A stretch of DNA of 64,000 nt from Fibrobacter sp. UWB15 (GTDB taxonomy: Bacteria > Fibrobacterota > Fibrobacteria > Fibrobacterales > Fibrobacteraceae), in assembly GCF_900177705.1 (NCBI RefSeq), contig NZ_FXBA01000001.1, forward strand, positions 558,001-622,000, in the 5' to 3' direction. Below the pieces are notes generated by a model, which saw only the letters and a list, made by a program, of their open reading frames with translations, did no database searches and was not told the origin of the DNA. Positions 50,387 to 59,670 of the stretch are shown here, piece by piece; the first letter of the stretch is position 1; every line of letters starts with the position of its first letter. A program made the position numbers and the translations under genes.

Positions 50387-51154
50387 TTATTGCTTGCTGT
50401 TGTTATCCGAACGAATCTTAAAGCACATGATGGCAAAGGCCCCGGCGACGTTCATGCTCGCCTTGCGGCCAGCCATCGGAATAGTCACCTTCATAGTCGC
50501 CTCCGCCATGAGCTCGGGGGCGATTCCTAATTCTTCGTTGCCGAGAATGATGAGGCCTTTTTCGGGCCATTTGACATCGTTGATGCTTGGAATGTCTTCG
50601 CCGGTTTCAAGGGCGATGATTTCATAACCGTTTTCCTTGTGCCACTTCACACAGTCGAAGGGCGATTCCCAGCGCTTGATGGGGATCCATTCCTGACAGC
50701 CGCGGGCGGCGCTCTTGACCGTCACGTGGTCGGGCCCGCAGCTGTAGCCGCTCAGGTGGACTCCTTCGAGCCCGAAGCAGTCCGTGCTGCGAATGATGGA
50801 GCCGACATTGAAGGCGCTGCGCAGGTTATGTACCAGTACGGCGAACGGGAGCGGGGCTTCGTTTGCGACTTCGCGGTCCCCCGGCTCTTGTTCCAGGTAA
50901 ACGTCGCGTTCGAACCCGAGGCCCGCTCGTGTGCGGAAAGTCTTGTACAGGTCGATCATCTGGGCTTGATTTTTTCCGGTAAGGCGCTCGCTTTCGGGGA
51001 GCTTCATCCATTCGGCGTAAGTCTCGAATTCACGTTTGGCGCGGGGCACGTCGTCGCCCAGCTGCAAAATGATGACACGCAAAAGTTCGGCCATGCGCTT
51101 GGCCTTGGAGGTCTCTTTGGTAGCGAGGAATTTCTTTTCGGAAAACATGGCCAT
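50387..51154 (-). CDS. TrmH/SpoU-family RNA methyltransferase
   Basis: 255 residues from ATG 51154 (ATG 51148 is an equal alternative; a longer frame to 51388 would overlap the divergent gene heavily). A SPOUT methylase using SAM: motif 1 VHNLRSAFNVGSIIRSTDCF, motif 2 IILGNEELGI, motif 3 PMAGRKASMNVAGAFAIM. The N-terminal ~95 residues are a charged helical region. It 2'-O-methylates a ribose in tRNA or rRNA; the target is not clear. Its start lies only 11-32 bp from that of the divergent TIGR02171 copy 5. Confidence 0.87.
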   Translation of the reverse strand: MAMFSEKKFLATKETSKAKRMAELLRVIILQLGDDVPRAKREFETYAEWMKLPESERLTGKNQAQMIDLYKTFRTRAGLGFERDVYLEQEPGDREVANEAPLPFAVLVHNLRSAFNVGSIIRSTDCFGLEGVHLSGYSCGPDHVTVKSAARGCQEWIPIKRWESPFDCVKWHKENGYEIIALETGEDIPSINDVKWPEKGLIILGNEELGIAPELMAEATMKVTIPMAGRKASMNVAGAFAIMCFKIRSDNNSKQ

Positions 51155-51168
51155 AATGTAGAAAAATG

Positions 51169-51176
51169 TATATTGT
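51169..51176 (+). promoter_or_regulatory. TATATTGT box 4 nt before GTG start
   Basis: TATATTGT ends 4 nt before GTG 51181. Its spacing matches the other leaderless candidates and supports GTG 51181 as the start of copy 5. Confidence 0.5.
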
Positions 51177-51180
51177 AAAT

Positions 51181-53862
51181 GTGAAGAATATTGTTTGCTT
51201 ATTGTTGGTTCTTTTCTTTTGCCTTTGGGGCATGGGTTGCTCGAATTCTGAATCGTTTTCTTCTGCACAAGAAAATACAATGCAAGATGTCCTTGCGCAG
51301 AATGGCTTTGTGCTTGTCCGTGCAAGCGGCAATCCGGTGACGCTTGGAACAGATGATGAATCGGCTTCGGTGAAAGATCGCCCTTCAATGGTCGCTAACT
51401 TCGATTATGATTTCTGGATGGGCAAACATGAGGTGACTTGTGGCGAGATGGGACTAGATTGCGACGATTCCTTGCCGGCAACGGATGTGACTTATTTTGA
51501 TGCGGTATTGTACGCGAATAAATTGAGCAAAGCCGAAGGTTTCGATACGGCATATACTTATTCGAAGGCGACCTTCGATGAAAACGGAGCCTGTACGGGA
51601 TTGGAAAGTTTGCTTTTCTGGTCGTCCAAGGAAGCGTTCCGTTTACCTACGGAAGCGGAATGGGCGTATGCGGCAAATCAAGGCTGGAATCCTGACGGTT
51701 CCTGGAATTCAAATAACTCGGGATTCAAACTTCACCATGTTTGCTCTTCGTATGTAAATAAACTCGGCTTGTGCGATATGGCTGGAAACGCAAAGGAATG
51801 GGTCGAAGACGCTCTTGTGCCGTTTGTTTCCATGGAAATTCTTGACTATATCGGCGTGCAAGGGAATAGCCTGTTAGATGAACGAGTTGTAAAGGGCGGA
51901 AGCTATCGGGATGGCCCTTCCGATATGAAAATTTTCAAGCGCGGCGATATCTATACGGTTACCTCGTCATCGAAGGCGGACTATATCGGCTTTAGGCTTG
52001 CGTTTGGCGCTATCCTGAATCCCGGCAAGCTTGATAATGAAGGCCACATGAACAGTGCGGCGGTCTCGATTCTGGCGCAGTCTAAAGATGTGAATCACTT
52101 TAATGCGGGCCTCCGTTCGAAACTCGTGTTCCGTAACGATGTGACCCATTCGCTGACGTATCTGTATTACCCGGCCGTCGGTGCGCCGATAACGGCGAAC
52201 TTGAATTTTGGCATTTCCGCTTACCATCCGGATATTTCGCCTGATGGAAATTGGCTTGCGTTCTGCACGGGGCTAGAAGGTGTCTCTGGACAATCGAAGG
52301 TGTATGTGTACCCGCTCGATGGTGGCGATCTTGTGGAATTGAATGTGGAGCAAGCGGCGATCCCGCGGTGGCGCGTGCTTCCGGGCGGTGATACCGTATT
52401 GGTGTATGTGACGAATGCCGGCAACAACAAGATTGATTCGACCTTCTTTGCCTCTAGCACTTGGCAGGTGAAGTTCGCAAATGGCAAGTTCGGTACTTCG
52501 GAAAAACTTTTTGATGGCGCTTATCATGGTGGCGTTTCTGAAAACGATGAATTGGCCGTGACGGGTGCAAGGCTGTTGCGCTCTCGCGTTAAAGGCGAAG
52601 ATGGAATTTGGTACAATGGCGAACAGGCTTGCAATGTGTCTTTGAGTAGGGGAGGCGCGGATCGCACTTTGTTCCTTGATTTTGCAAGCAAGAGTGGGAA
52701 GGCTTTTGTCGGAAGTGCTTATGGTGTGCATGAACGCGCTTTTGTGGCAGATAGTGACGGCAAAATGGTGCTGTCTGTCGCTGCTCCGGAAGGCTATGCA
52801 TTCGACCATACAGAATGGGTGCTTGGCTCGGATTCCGTGTTCGTGGCAACGCTGACAAATGCAAATGGCGCTCACAAGAAAGTGGTCTTGGTAAATGCGT
52901 ACACGGGAGAAATCCTCGACCTTGCCGAAGGTGATGAACTTTGGCATCCGGTAATGTGGCGCGATATTGCAGGTCGCGATTCCCTTGATCCGCTGCTGGA
53001 TTTGGACAGTGCCGGTGTTTACTATACTGCAGGAGCCCCCTTCTTTGTGCTGGAACTGCGTGTGCAGATGGAAAATTTCTGGAAAATGCGCGATTCTGTC
53101 ACGGCAGTTGCACTCGGGAGTTCACGTACGATGTATGGTGTTCATGCTCCGTGGGTGAAATCGCAGAAACTGTTGAATATGGCTTTTTCTTCGGGTGACA
53201 TTTATGGAATCGATTACCTTGCCCGAAATTACGCCCTGCAACATTTGCCCAAGCTCAAGTATCTCGTGCTTGAAACATCGATTGACTTTTTGTGGGTGAC
53301 TGAGGCCGCCTCTTGGCAAATCGTATTCGCAAGTGTTCCGGGTTACCGCTACGATGAATCGCATGATTTCTGGAAAGATGGCGTGCCGAAGGGTCTTGAA
53401 AAACTTGTAAGCGGTGTTCCTAAGCCGCAGTCAGAAATGACAAGTCCCGCCAAGTTAGGGGAGTTCCTGTTGCCCGCAAATGGATGGGGCTCACCGAACG
53501 TGATGCACGATACGACATTCATGCGTGCAACGGATCCGATTGTGGTGAACAATCTGGAAAAGTATAGGAACTTGGTGAAATTGGCGAAGAGCCAGGGTGT
53601 GACAGTCGTGTTTTTGATTCCTCCGCAGAACCCGGAATACGCCAAGACGGGATCGTTCGGAATCTATGGTGCTCTTCGCTCCGATGTGCAGAAAATTATA
53701 GACGAACTTTCGTCGATGGGGGCGGTCGTTTTTGATGAAAATAACATGGGAAAACACGCCTATACAGACGACATGGCATTCAATGAGGACCACCTGAGTA
53801 AGAAGGGTGCGGAAAGGCTTTCTGCACGTCTCGATTCGCTGTTTGTTGACCTCCAAAAATAG
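51181..53862 (+). CDS. TIGR02171-family lipoprotein, copy 5 (separate locus)
   Basis: 893 residues from GTG 51181, with ATG 51166 as an alternative adding MYIVN. The GTG is preferred because the TAnnTT box sits 4 nt before it and the signal peptide then matches the other copies; lipobox WGMG-C (C20). The same three domains are present: FGE-like (FRLPTEAEWAYAA, AGNAKEWVEDAL), propeller (YHPDISPDGNWLAFCTGLEG), SGNH-like (VALGSSRTMYGVH, VVFLIPPQNP, FNEDHLSKKGAERL). It lacks about 15 residues in the FGE-like domain after HEVTCGE compared with copies 1-4. It lies 6.7 kb from the tandem array, alone, before surE. Confidence 0.88.
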   Translation: MKNIVCLLLVLFFCLWGMGCSNSESFSSAQENTMQDVLAQNGFVLVRASGNPVTLGTDDESASVKDRPSMVANFDYDFWMGKHEVTCGEMGLDCDDSLPATDVTYFDAVLYANKLSKAEGFDTAYTYSKATFDENGACTGLESLLFWSSKEAFRLPTEAEWAYAANQGWNPDGSWNSNNSGFKLHHVCSSYVNKLGLCDMAGNAKEWVEDALVPFVSMEILDYIGVQGNSLLDERVVKGGSYRDGPSDMKIFKRGDIYTVTSSSKADYIGFRLAFGAILNPGKLDNEGHMNSAAVSILAQSKDVNHFNAGLRSKLVFRNDVTHSLTYLYYPAVGAPITANLNFGISAYHPDISPDGNWLAFCTGLEGVSGQSKVYVYPLDGGDLVELNVEQAAIPRWRVLPGGDTVLVYVTNAGNNKIDSTFFASSTWQVKFANGKFGTSEKLFDGAYHGGVSENDELAVTGARLLRSRVKGEDGIWYNGEQACNVSLSRGGADRTLFLDFASKSGKAFVGSAYGVHERAFVADSDGKMVLSVAAPEGYAFDHTEWVLGSDSVFVATLTNANGAHKKVVLVNAYTGEILDLAEGDELWHPVMWRDIAGRDSLDPLLDLDSAGVYYTAGAPFFVLELRVQMENFWKMRDSVTAVALGSSRTMYGVHAPWVKSQKLLNMAFSSGDIYGIDYLARNYALQHLPKLKYLVLETSIDFLWVTEAASWQIVFASVPGYRYDESHDFWKDGVPKGLEKLVSGVPKPQSEMTSPAKLGEFLLPANGWGSPNVMHDTTFMRATDPIVVNNLEKYRNLVKLAKSQGVTVVFLIPPQNPEYAKTGSFGIYGALRSDVQKIIDELSSMGAVVFDENNMGKHAYTDDMAFNEDHLSKKGAERLSARLDSLFVDLQK

Positions 53863-53883
53863 CCCGTTTTTCGTTATTTTTTC

Positions 53884-53891
53884 TATCTTTT
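53884..53891 (+). promoter_or_regulatory. TATCTTTT box 7 nt before surE
   Basis: TATCTTTT ends 7 nt before ATG 53899, with no Shine-Dalgarno. Possible near-leaderless -10 element. Confidence 0.4.
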
Positions 53892-53898
53892 ATCTTAC

Positions 53899-54696
53899 AT
53901 GCAAGACTACCCGAAGACACGTGTCCTCATCGCAAACGATGATGGAATCCAAAGTGGCTATATGCTCGCTTTGGCGTGTGCGCTCGTCCCTTATGCGGAC
54001 GTGTGCGTTTTTGCGCCCGAAGTGGAGCAGAGCGGGGTAGGGCACGCCTTTACAGTTCGGCGTGGGCTTTCGGTCAAAAAAGTGGAAAGCGCAGAAAATT
54101 CGGCCATCGAGGCGTATTCCATGTCGGGAACTCCGGCCGATTGCGTCAAGTTTGCGTTAGGCCATTTTGCTACCCACGGGCTTACTACCGAGGGGGCCGG
54201 TCCGGGTGCTTTTGACGTGTGTTTTTCGGGTGTGAATCTCGGCGAAAATTCGGGCGTATCGTCGCTTTATTCGGGCACGGTCGCAGGAGCTCGTGAAGCG
54301 GCTCTTTGGGGTGTGCCGGGCATTGCGCTTTCGCTCCGAGGCACAACCGCCAACATGCTCGAAACGGCGAAGGAATTTGCCGTGAAGGTGGTTAAAAACC
54401 GCCTGTTTGAACGGATTCCCGTGGGCGTATTCTGGAACGTGAATTTTCCAAAGGCTACCGCCGAAACCTTTAAAGGGTTCAAGGCGACCAGGATGGCCCT
54501 TGGAATGTTTACGGACCACTACACCCATGAAAATGGACTGTGGCAACTGGATGGCGATAAACTGTGGGACGAACAGCCCAAGGATAGCGATGACTATCTG
54601 TTGAATCAGGGCTATGCGACGATTACGCCCCACCGCATCGACCAGACCGACGAAGAAAGTTTAGAAGTAATAAATGAAATGATAGAGGAAAACTAA
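53899..54696 (+). CDS. surE: 5'/3'-nucleotidase SurE
   Basis: 265 residues. SurE is a metal-dependent nucleotide phosphatase used in stress and stationary phase. The N-terminal metal motif reads VLIANDDGIQSGY (DD pair); VFAPEVEQSGVGHAFT, SMSGTPADCVKFAL, the FSGVNLGENSG metal motif and YSGTVAGAREAALWG are all standard. Length fits (250-265). The stop overlaps the gyrA start (TAATG), so the two genes are co-translated. Confidence 0.96.
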   Translation: MQDYPKTRVLIANDDGIQSGYMLALACALVPYADVCVFAPEVEQSGVGHAFTVRRGLSVKKVESAENSAIEAYSMSGTPADCVKFALGHFATHGLTTEGAGPGAFDVCFSGVNLGENSGVSSLYSGTVAGAREAALWGVPGIALSLRGTTANMLETAKEFAVKVVKNRLFERIPVGVFWNVNFPKATAETFKGFKATRMALGMFTDHYTHENGLWQLDGDKLWDEQPKDSDDYLLNQGYATITPHRIDQTDEESLEVINEMIEEN

Positions 54697-57398
54697 TGTC
54701 AGAAGAATTGGTACCAGGTTCGCAAATCAGGTCCTTGATTGAAAAGGACATGCAGGATTGCTACTTGCGCTATTCCATGAGCGTGATTGTGGCTCGTGCA
54801 CTCCCTGATGCGCGTGACGGCTTTAAGCCGGTGCACCGCCGCGTGATGTACAGTATGCATAAGCTCGGCGTGGTGCCGAACAAGCCGACGGTGAAGTCCG
54901 CCCGTATCGTGGGTGACGTGATCGGTAAGTACCACCCGCATGGCGACTCCGCCGTGTACGAAACTTTGGTGCGTATGGCGCAGGACTTCTCGCTGCGCTA
55001 CCCGCTGGTGTTCGGTCAGGGTAACTTCGGTTCTATCGACGGCGACGGCGCAGCCGCTATGCGTTACACCGAAGCCAAGATGAACAACATGGGCGCCCTC
55101 ATGCTGGAAGACTTGGAAAAAGATACCGTGGACATGGGCCCGAACTTCGATGAATCTTTGGAAGAACCGAAGGTGCTGCCCTCCGCGCTCCCGAACATGC
55201 TCGTGAACGGTACCACGGGTATTGCCGTGGGTATGGCGACTTCCATGGCTCCGCATAACCTCCGCGAAATTGCAAACGCCATTCATGCGGTGGCTGAAAA
55301 TCCGGATATCTCCGGCGAAGACCTTTTGCAGTATGTGTCCGGTCCGGACTTCCCGACGGGTGGCGTGATTTGCGGCCGTGCGGGCATCCGTGATGCTTAT
55401 TTGACGGGTCATGGCCGCGTGCGCGTGCGTGCCCGTACCGAAATCGATGTCGATAGCCGAGGCAAACCGCGCATTGTCGTCTCTGAAATTCCTTACATGG
55501 TCAACAAGGCCGAACTCTGCAAGAAGATTGCGGAACTCGTGAAGGATAAGCGCGTTGACGGCATTACCGACATTCGCGATGAATCTAGCCGCGAAGGTAT
55601 GCGCATCGTGATCGAAATGCGCAAGGATGTGGTCGCCGAAGTCGTTTTGAATAATTTGTTCAAAAACACGCAGCTGCAGACCACCTTCAGCATTTATAAC
55701 CTCGCTCTCGTCAACAACCTGCCGAAGCTCCTGACGCTCAAGGAACTTATCCAGGTTTACGTGGATCACCGCCTTGATGTGATTACGCGTTCCACGCAGT
55801 TTGACTTGAACAAGGCCGAAGCCCGCTTGCACATCATCGAAGGCCTGCGTATTGCAACGCAGAACATCGACGAAGTGGTGCAGATTATCAAGTCGAGCCC
55901 GACGACCGAAGCGGCAAAGACGGGCTTGCAGGACCGCTTCAACCTGGACGAAATTCAGTCCCAGGCTATCGTGGACATGCGTCTTGCTCAGCTCACGGGC
56001 CTGAACTTGGAAAAGTTGGAAAACGAATACAACGAACTCGTTGCAACTGTTGCCGACTTGAAGGACATTCTCGCAAAGCGCGAACGCCGCGTGAAGATTA
56101 TGCTTGACCGCCTCGACGCCATCGTGGACAAGTGTGGCGATGACCGCCGTACTTCTATCGAAGATGCTGTCGATGACTACGATTACGAAGACCTGATTGC
56201 CGAAGAAGAACAGGTGATTACGCTCAGCCGCGAAGGCTACATCAAGCGTTTGCCGATCGATACCTTCAAGGCCCAGAACCGTGGCGGCAAGGGAATTATC
56301 GGTGCGACCCTCAAGGACGAAGACAACGTGGATCAGATTTTCACGGCATCGACCCACAGCTACCTGCTGGTGTTTACGAACAAGGGTCGCGCTTACTGGA
56401 CCAAGGTTTACCGACTCCCCGAAGGAACCCGCAACGGCAAGGGCCGCCCGATTATCAACTTTATCGGTCTTACCGAAGGCGAAAAGGTTCAGGCGATTGT
56501 GCCGGTGCGCAAGTTCGGCGGTTACTTCTGTCTCGTGTTTGCAACCAAGAAGGGTGTCATCAACAAGATGGACCTCACCTTGTTCAGCCGTCCGCGCAAG
56601 GCGGGCGTGAACGCCATCAGTTTGGACGAAGACGATGAACTGGTGAAGGTGCAGCTCGTGGGCATGTCTGCCGAAGACTTCAAGGCTAGCCAGGCTGCCG
56701 AAGGCGAAGACGCTGATGCCGAAGCCGAAACACAGGCTGCCGAGGCCGCCATCGCCGAGGAATCCGAAGACGCCGAAGATATCGAAGGTCGTCCGATTCC
56801 GAAGGACTTGCTGATGCTTGCGACCAAGAACGGTCAGGCCGTGACCTTCCCGATCAGCTGCTTCCGCGCCATGGGTCGCGGCACGCACGGCGTGAAGGGC
56901 ATTACCTTGGCCGAAGGCGACGAAGTGATTTCTCTGTTGTGGCTCAAGGCCGGCAACAAGATCGTGACCATTACCGAAAACGGCTACGGCAAGCGCAGCG
57001 AACCTTCGACTTACCGCATTACCCGTCGCGGAAGCAAGGGCGTGCGCAACCTGAATGTGACCGACAAGGTGGGCGCCGCCGTGTTCGTGGAAAGCGTCGC
57101 TGACGACTACGACTTGATCATTACCAGCCGCGAAGGCCAGGTGATTCGTATCAAGGCCGCCGATATCCGCCTCACGGGCCGTAACGCCCAGGGTGTCAAG
57201 GCGATTAGCCTGCGCGAAGGTGATGTGGTGCAAGATGCTACCGCACTTCCGAGCGTCGAAGATATCGAACAGGATAGCGCCGAGGCGAAGGAAACCTTCG
57301 ACAAGGTGGAAGGCGTCGAAGTCGACGACGATTCTGTCGAAAAGGTTGAAGACAAGCCGGAACAGCAGATTGGAGTTCCTTCTTCTGACGAAGAATAG
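54696..57398 (+). CDS. gyrA: DNA gyrase subunit A
   Basis: 900 residues. GyrA cuts and rejoins DNA to introduce negative supercoils with GyrB. The catalytic Tyr is Y124 (AMRYTEAKM). The quinolone region [13 protein letters not shown] has Ser85 and Glu89, the drug-sensitive type. The gyrase-specific box QNRGGKG (QRRGGKG type) is present in the C-terminal beta-pinwheel, separating it from ParC. An acidic, Ala/Glu-rich insert (~670-695, [15 protein letters not shown]) lies within the C-terminal domain, and the tail is acidic. It overlaps surE by one base. A strong terminator follows. Confidence 0.97.
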   Translation: MSEELVPGSQIRSLIEKDMQDCYLRYSMSVIVARALPDARDGFKPVHRRVMYSMHKLGVVPNKPTVKSARIVGDVIGKYHPHGDSAVYETLVRMAQDFSLRYPLVFGQGNFGSIDGDGAAAMRYTEAKMNNMGALMLEDLEKDTVDMGPNFDESLEEPKVLPSALPNMLVNGTTGIAVGMATSMAPHNLREIANAIHAVAENPDISGEDLLQYVSGPDFPTGGVICGRAGIRDAYLTGHGRVRVRARTEIDVDSRGKPRIVVSEIPYMVNKAELCKKIAELVKDKRVDGITDIRDESSREGMRIVIEMRKDVVAEVVLNNLFKNTQLQTTFSIYNLALVNNLPKLLTLKELIQVYVDHRLDVITRSTQFDLNKAEARLHIIEGLRIATQNIDEVVQIIKSSPTTEAAKTGLQDRFNLDEIQSQAIVDMRLAQLTGLNLEKLENEYNELVATVADLKDILAKRERRVKIMLDRLDAIVDKCGDDRRTSIEDAVDDYDYEDLIAEEEQVITLSREGYIKRLPIDTFKAQNRGGKGIIGATLKDEDNVDQIFTASTHSYLLVFTNKGRAYWTKVYRLPEGTRNGKGRPIINFIGLTEGEKVQAIVPVRKFGGYFCLVFATKKGVINKMDLTLFSRPRKAGVNAISLDEDDELVKVQLVGMSAEDFKASQAAEGEDADAEAETQAAEAAIAEESEDAEDIEGRPIPKDLLMLATKNGQAVTFPISCFRAMGRGTHGVKGITLAEGDEVISLLWLKAGNKIVTITENGYGKRSEPSTYRITRRGSKGVRNLNVTDKVGAAVFVESVADDYDLIITSREGQVIRIKAADIRLTGRNAQGVKAISLREGDVVQDATALPSVEDIEQDSAEAKETFDKVEGVEVDDDSVEKVEDKPEQQIGVPSSDEE

Positions 57399-57447
57399 CT
57401 TCAAATTCCGCTAAATTACGCCGGATTCGGCATTTTGTAAATCTTTT

Positions 57448-57473
57448 GCCGTTGTTTCTCGGAACAACGGCAT
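57448..57473 (+). terminator. gyrA terminator
   Basis: Perfect GCCGTTGTT / AACAACGGC stem with a TCTCGG loop, followed by a T-rich stretch. Confidence 0.85.
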
Positions 57474-57503
57474 TTCTTATATATAAAGTCTGAATTGCTT
57501 TGT

Positions 57504-57514
57504 ATGGATATAAT
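57504..57514 (+). promoter_or_regulatory. Putative xylanase promoter element (ATGGATATAAT)
   Basis: ATGGATATAAT contains a consensus TATAAT 35 bp before the xylanase start. The same ATGGATATAA is at 59618-59627 before the second xylanase. Confidence 0.5.
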
Positions 57515-57549
57515 TTTAATCCTAGGGATTATTTTGATAGGAGTCTAAA

Positions 57550-59409
57550 ATGAAAATTCCATTCAAATCGGGTGTCAAAGTCGGGTTGGCTTTGACTTTG
57601 TGTGCAACTTCAGGGGCTTTTGCTCAGGATTTCTGTAGCAATGCTCAACATTCCGGTCAGAAAGTGACGATTACCTCGAACCAGACTGGTAAAATCGGCG
57701 ATATCGGTTACGAACTCTGGGACGAAAACGGTCATGGCGGTAGTGCAACATTCTATAGCGACGGTTCCATGGACTGCACAATCACGGGAGCCAAGGACTA
57801 TCTTTGCCGTGCGGGCCTTTCTCTTGGCAGTAACAAGACTTACAAGGAACTTGGTGGCGATATGATTGCCGAGTTCAAGCTTGTGAAGAGCGGTGCGAGT
57901 AATGTGGGTTACTCCTATATCGGCATTTATGGCTGGATGGAACAAGTTTCCGGTGCTCCGAGCAACCTGGTTGAATACTATGTGATTGACAATACTCTCG
58001 CCAATGACATGCCGGGTAGCTGGATTGGTAATGAAAGAAAAGGGACCATTACGGTTGATGGTGGTACCTATACCGTTTATCGTAATACTCGTACCGGTCC
58101 TGCAATTAAGACCTCCGGCAACGTGCAGTTCTATCAGTATTTCAGCGTCCGTGACAAACCGCGCGATTGTGGTACCATCAATATTTCCGAGCACATGAGA
58201 CAGTGGGAAAAGATGGGCATGACCATGGGTAAGCTCTACGAAGCCAAGGTGCTTGGTGAGGCTGGCAACGTCAATGGTCAGGTTAATGGTGGCCATATGG
58301 ATTTCCCGCATGCCAAGGTGTATATTTCTAACGGTGATACTCCGAAGTCCAGTGCTTCTGTTGCCAAGTCAAGTTCTTCGACTGCGGTTGCAAAGTCCAG
58401 TTCTTCTAAGGGTGGCTCGAATGTTTCGGGCACAATTGATGCCTGTAAGGATAAGATGGGCCATGAAGGCAAGGAAACGAGGACCCAGGGCCAGAACAAC
58501 TCGAGCGTGACGGGTAATGTCGGTAGCTCTCCGTACCACTATGAAATCTGGTACCAGGGCGGCAACAACTCCATGACGTTCTATGACAACGGTACGTACA
58601 AGGCCAGTTGGAACGGTACCAACGACTTCCTTGCCCGTGTCGGCTTCAAATATGACGAAAAATCGACATACAGTGATGTTGGCCCCATTGATGCGTACTT
58701 TAATTGGAGTAAGCAGGGTAATGCCGGTGGCTACAATTATATCGGTATTTATGGCTGGACGGTTGATCCGCTTGTAGAATACTACATCGTGGATGACTGG
58801 TTCAGCGAACCGGGGCCGAACCTCCTGGGTTCCAAGAAGGGTGAGTTCACGGTTGATGGAGCAACTTATGAAGTTTACCAGAACATGCGCTACAATGCAC
58901 CCTCTATCAAGGGGAACCAAACCTTCCCGCAGTTCTTCAGCAAGCGTAAGGGAGCTCGCTCCTGTGGTCATATCGACATTACGGCTCACTTCAAGAAGTG
59001 GGAAGAACTCGGTATGAAGATGGGTAAGATGTACGAAGCCAAGGTGCTTGTCGAAGCTGGCGGTGGTTCGGGTTCCTTCGACGTTTCTTACTTCAGGATG
59101 ACCGACAAGAAGCATCCTCTTGCCGAACCGGAACCGGAATCCAGCAGCGAAGAAGCTAAGTCTAGCTCTAGCGAAAAGGTGAAGAGCTCTTCTAGCCAGG
59201 GTACTATCGGTATCGCTCCGGTGGAATTTGCAGTGCACGAAATCAGCGGCAAGTTCCAGGTACTCGACATGCAGGGCCGCTACCTGGGTTCTGTGGAAAT
59301 GCAGGCCGGCAGCAACATGAAGGATGTGCTGTTTGCCAAGTTCCACAAGCCGGGCGTGTACATGGTCAAGCAGGGTAGCTACCTGAACACTGTCAGAGTC
59401 AACCGCTAA
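57550..59409 (+). CDS. xynC: Two-domain GH11 endo-xylanase, XynC-like
   Basis: 619 residues. Signal peptide ~1-25 (GAFAQ). Two GH11 jelly-roll domains in tandem: A ~30-262 (GYSYIGIYGWMEQ, NLVEYYVIDN with the nucleophile Glu) and B ~297-530 (GYNYIGIYGWTVDPLVEYYI). Between and after them are Ser-rich linkers (SSSSTAVAKSSSSK and SSSSEKVKSSSS). The last ~50 residues (VLDMQGRYLGS...GVYMVKQGSYLN) form the sorting/basic terminal domain. GH11 enzymes cut internal xylan bonds with retention. The two-catalytic-domain layout and length match F. succinogenes XynC. Domain A is closely similar to the single GH11 domain of the next gene. Confidence 0.9.
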   Translation: MKIPFKSGVKVGLALTLCATSGAFAQDFCSNAQHSGQKVTITSNQTGKIGDIGYELWDENGHGGSATFYSDGSMDCTITGAKDYLCRAGLSLGSNKTYKELGGDMIAEFKLVKSGASNVGYSYIGIYGWMEQVSGAPSNLVEYYVIDNTLANDMPGSWIGNERKGTITVDGGTYTVYRNTRTGPAIKTSGNVQFYQYFSVRDKPRDCGTINISEHMRQWEKMGMTMGKLYEAKVLGEAGNVNGQVNGGHMDFPHAKVYISNGDTPKSSASVAKSSSSTAVAKSSSSKGGSNVSGTIDACKDKMGHEGKETRTQGQNNSSVTGNVGSSPYHYEIWYQGGNNSMTFYDNGTYKASWNGTNDFLARVGFKYDEKSTYSDVGPIDAYFNWSKQGNAGGYNYIGIYGWTVDPLVEYYIVDDWFSEPGPNLLGSKKGEFTVDGATYEVYQNMRYNAPSIKGNQTFPQFFSKRKGARSCGHIDITAHFKKWEELGMKMGKMYEAKVLVEAGGGSGSFDVSYFRMTDKKHPLAEPEPESSSEEAKSSSSEKVKSSSSQGTIGIAPVEFAVHEISGKFQVLDMQGRYLGSVEMQAGSNMKDVLFAKFHKPGVYMVKQGSYLNTVRVNR

Positions 59410-59464
59410 GAGTTTCCACAATCTTCAGGAAATCCCGAAAAAAACTCCAAATTTTGTGGAAGAA

Positions 59465-59495
59465 GGCGCCTCACACACTGTTGTGGGGCGTTTTT
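59465..59495 (+). terminator. xynC terminator
   Basis: GGCGCC(T)CACA / TTGTGGGGCG stem followed by TTTTT, 56 nt after the stop. Confidence 0.8.
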
Positions 59496-59598
59496 ATATA
59501 CACGAAAAGAATGCCGTATTTTGACGTAAAATAGGCTTTTTTGTGTAAAAATTGTGGATTTGGTGTTGTTTTTTGCAACAACGCCATTTATATGGGGA

Positions 59599-59638
59599 CT
59601 ATTCCAAATTAGACCAAATGGATATAACTTTGGAATAG
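59599..59638 (+). promoter_or_regulatory. 10-bp perfect inverted repeat around putative promoter
   Basis: CTATTCCAAA (59599-59608) and TTTGGAATAG (59629-59638) flank 20 bp that contain ATGGATATAA, the element shared with the xynC upstream region. It could be an operator or an mRNA hairpin. Confidence 0.55.
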
Positions 59639-59670
59639 AGGTTGAACGGGATTTTCTTAAGGAGTATATT

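Noticed and set aside
54699-57404. 901-codon open frame antisense to gyrA
   Set aside because: It mirrors gyrA exactly, has no family motifs and is His/Val-rich as expected from reverse-reading the biased codons of gyrA.
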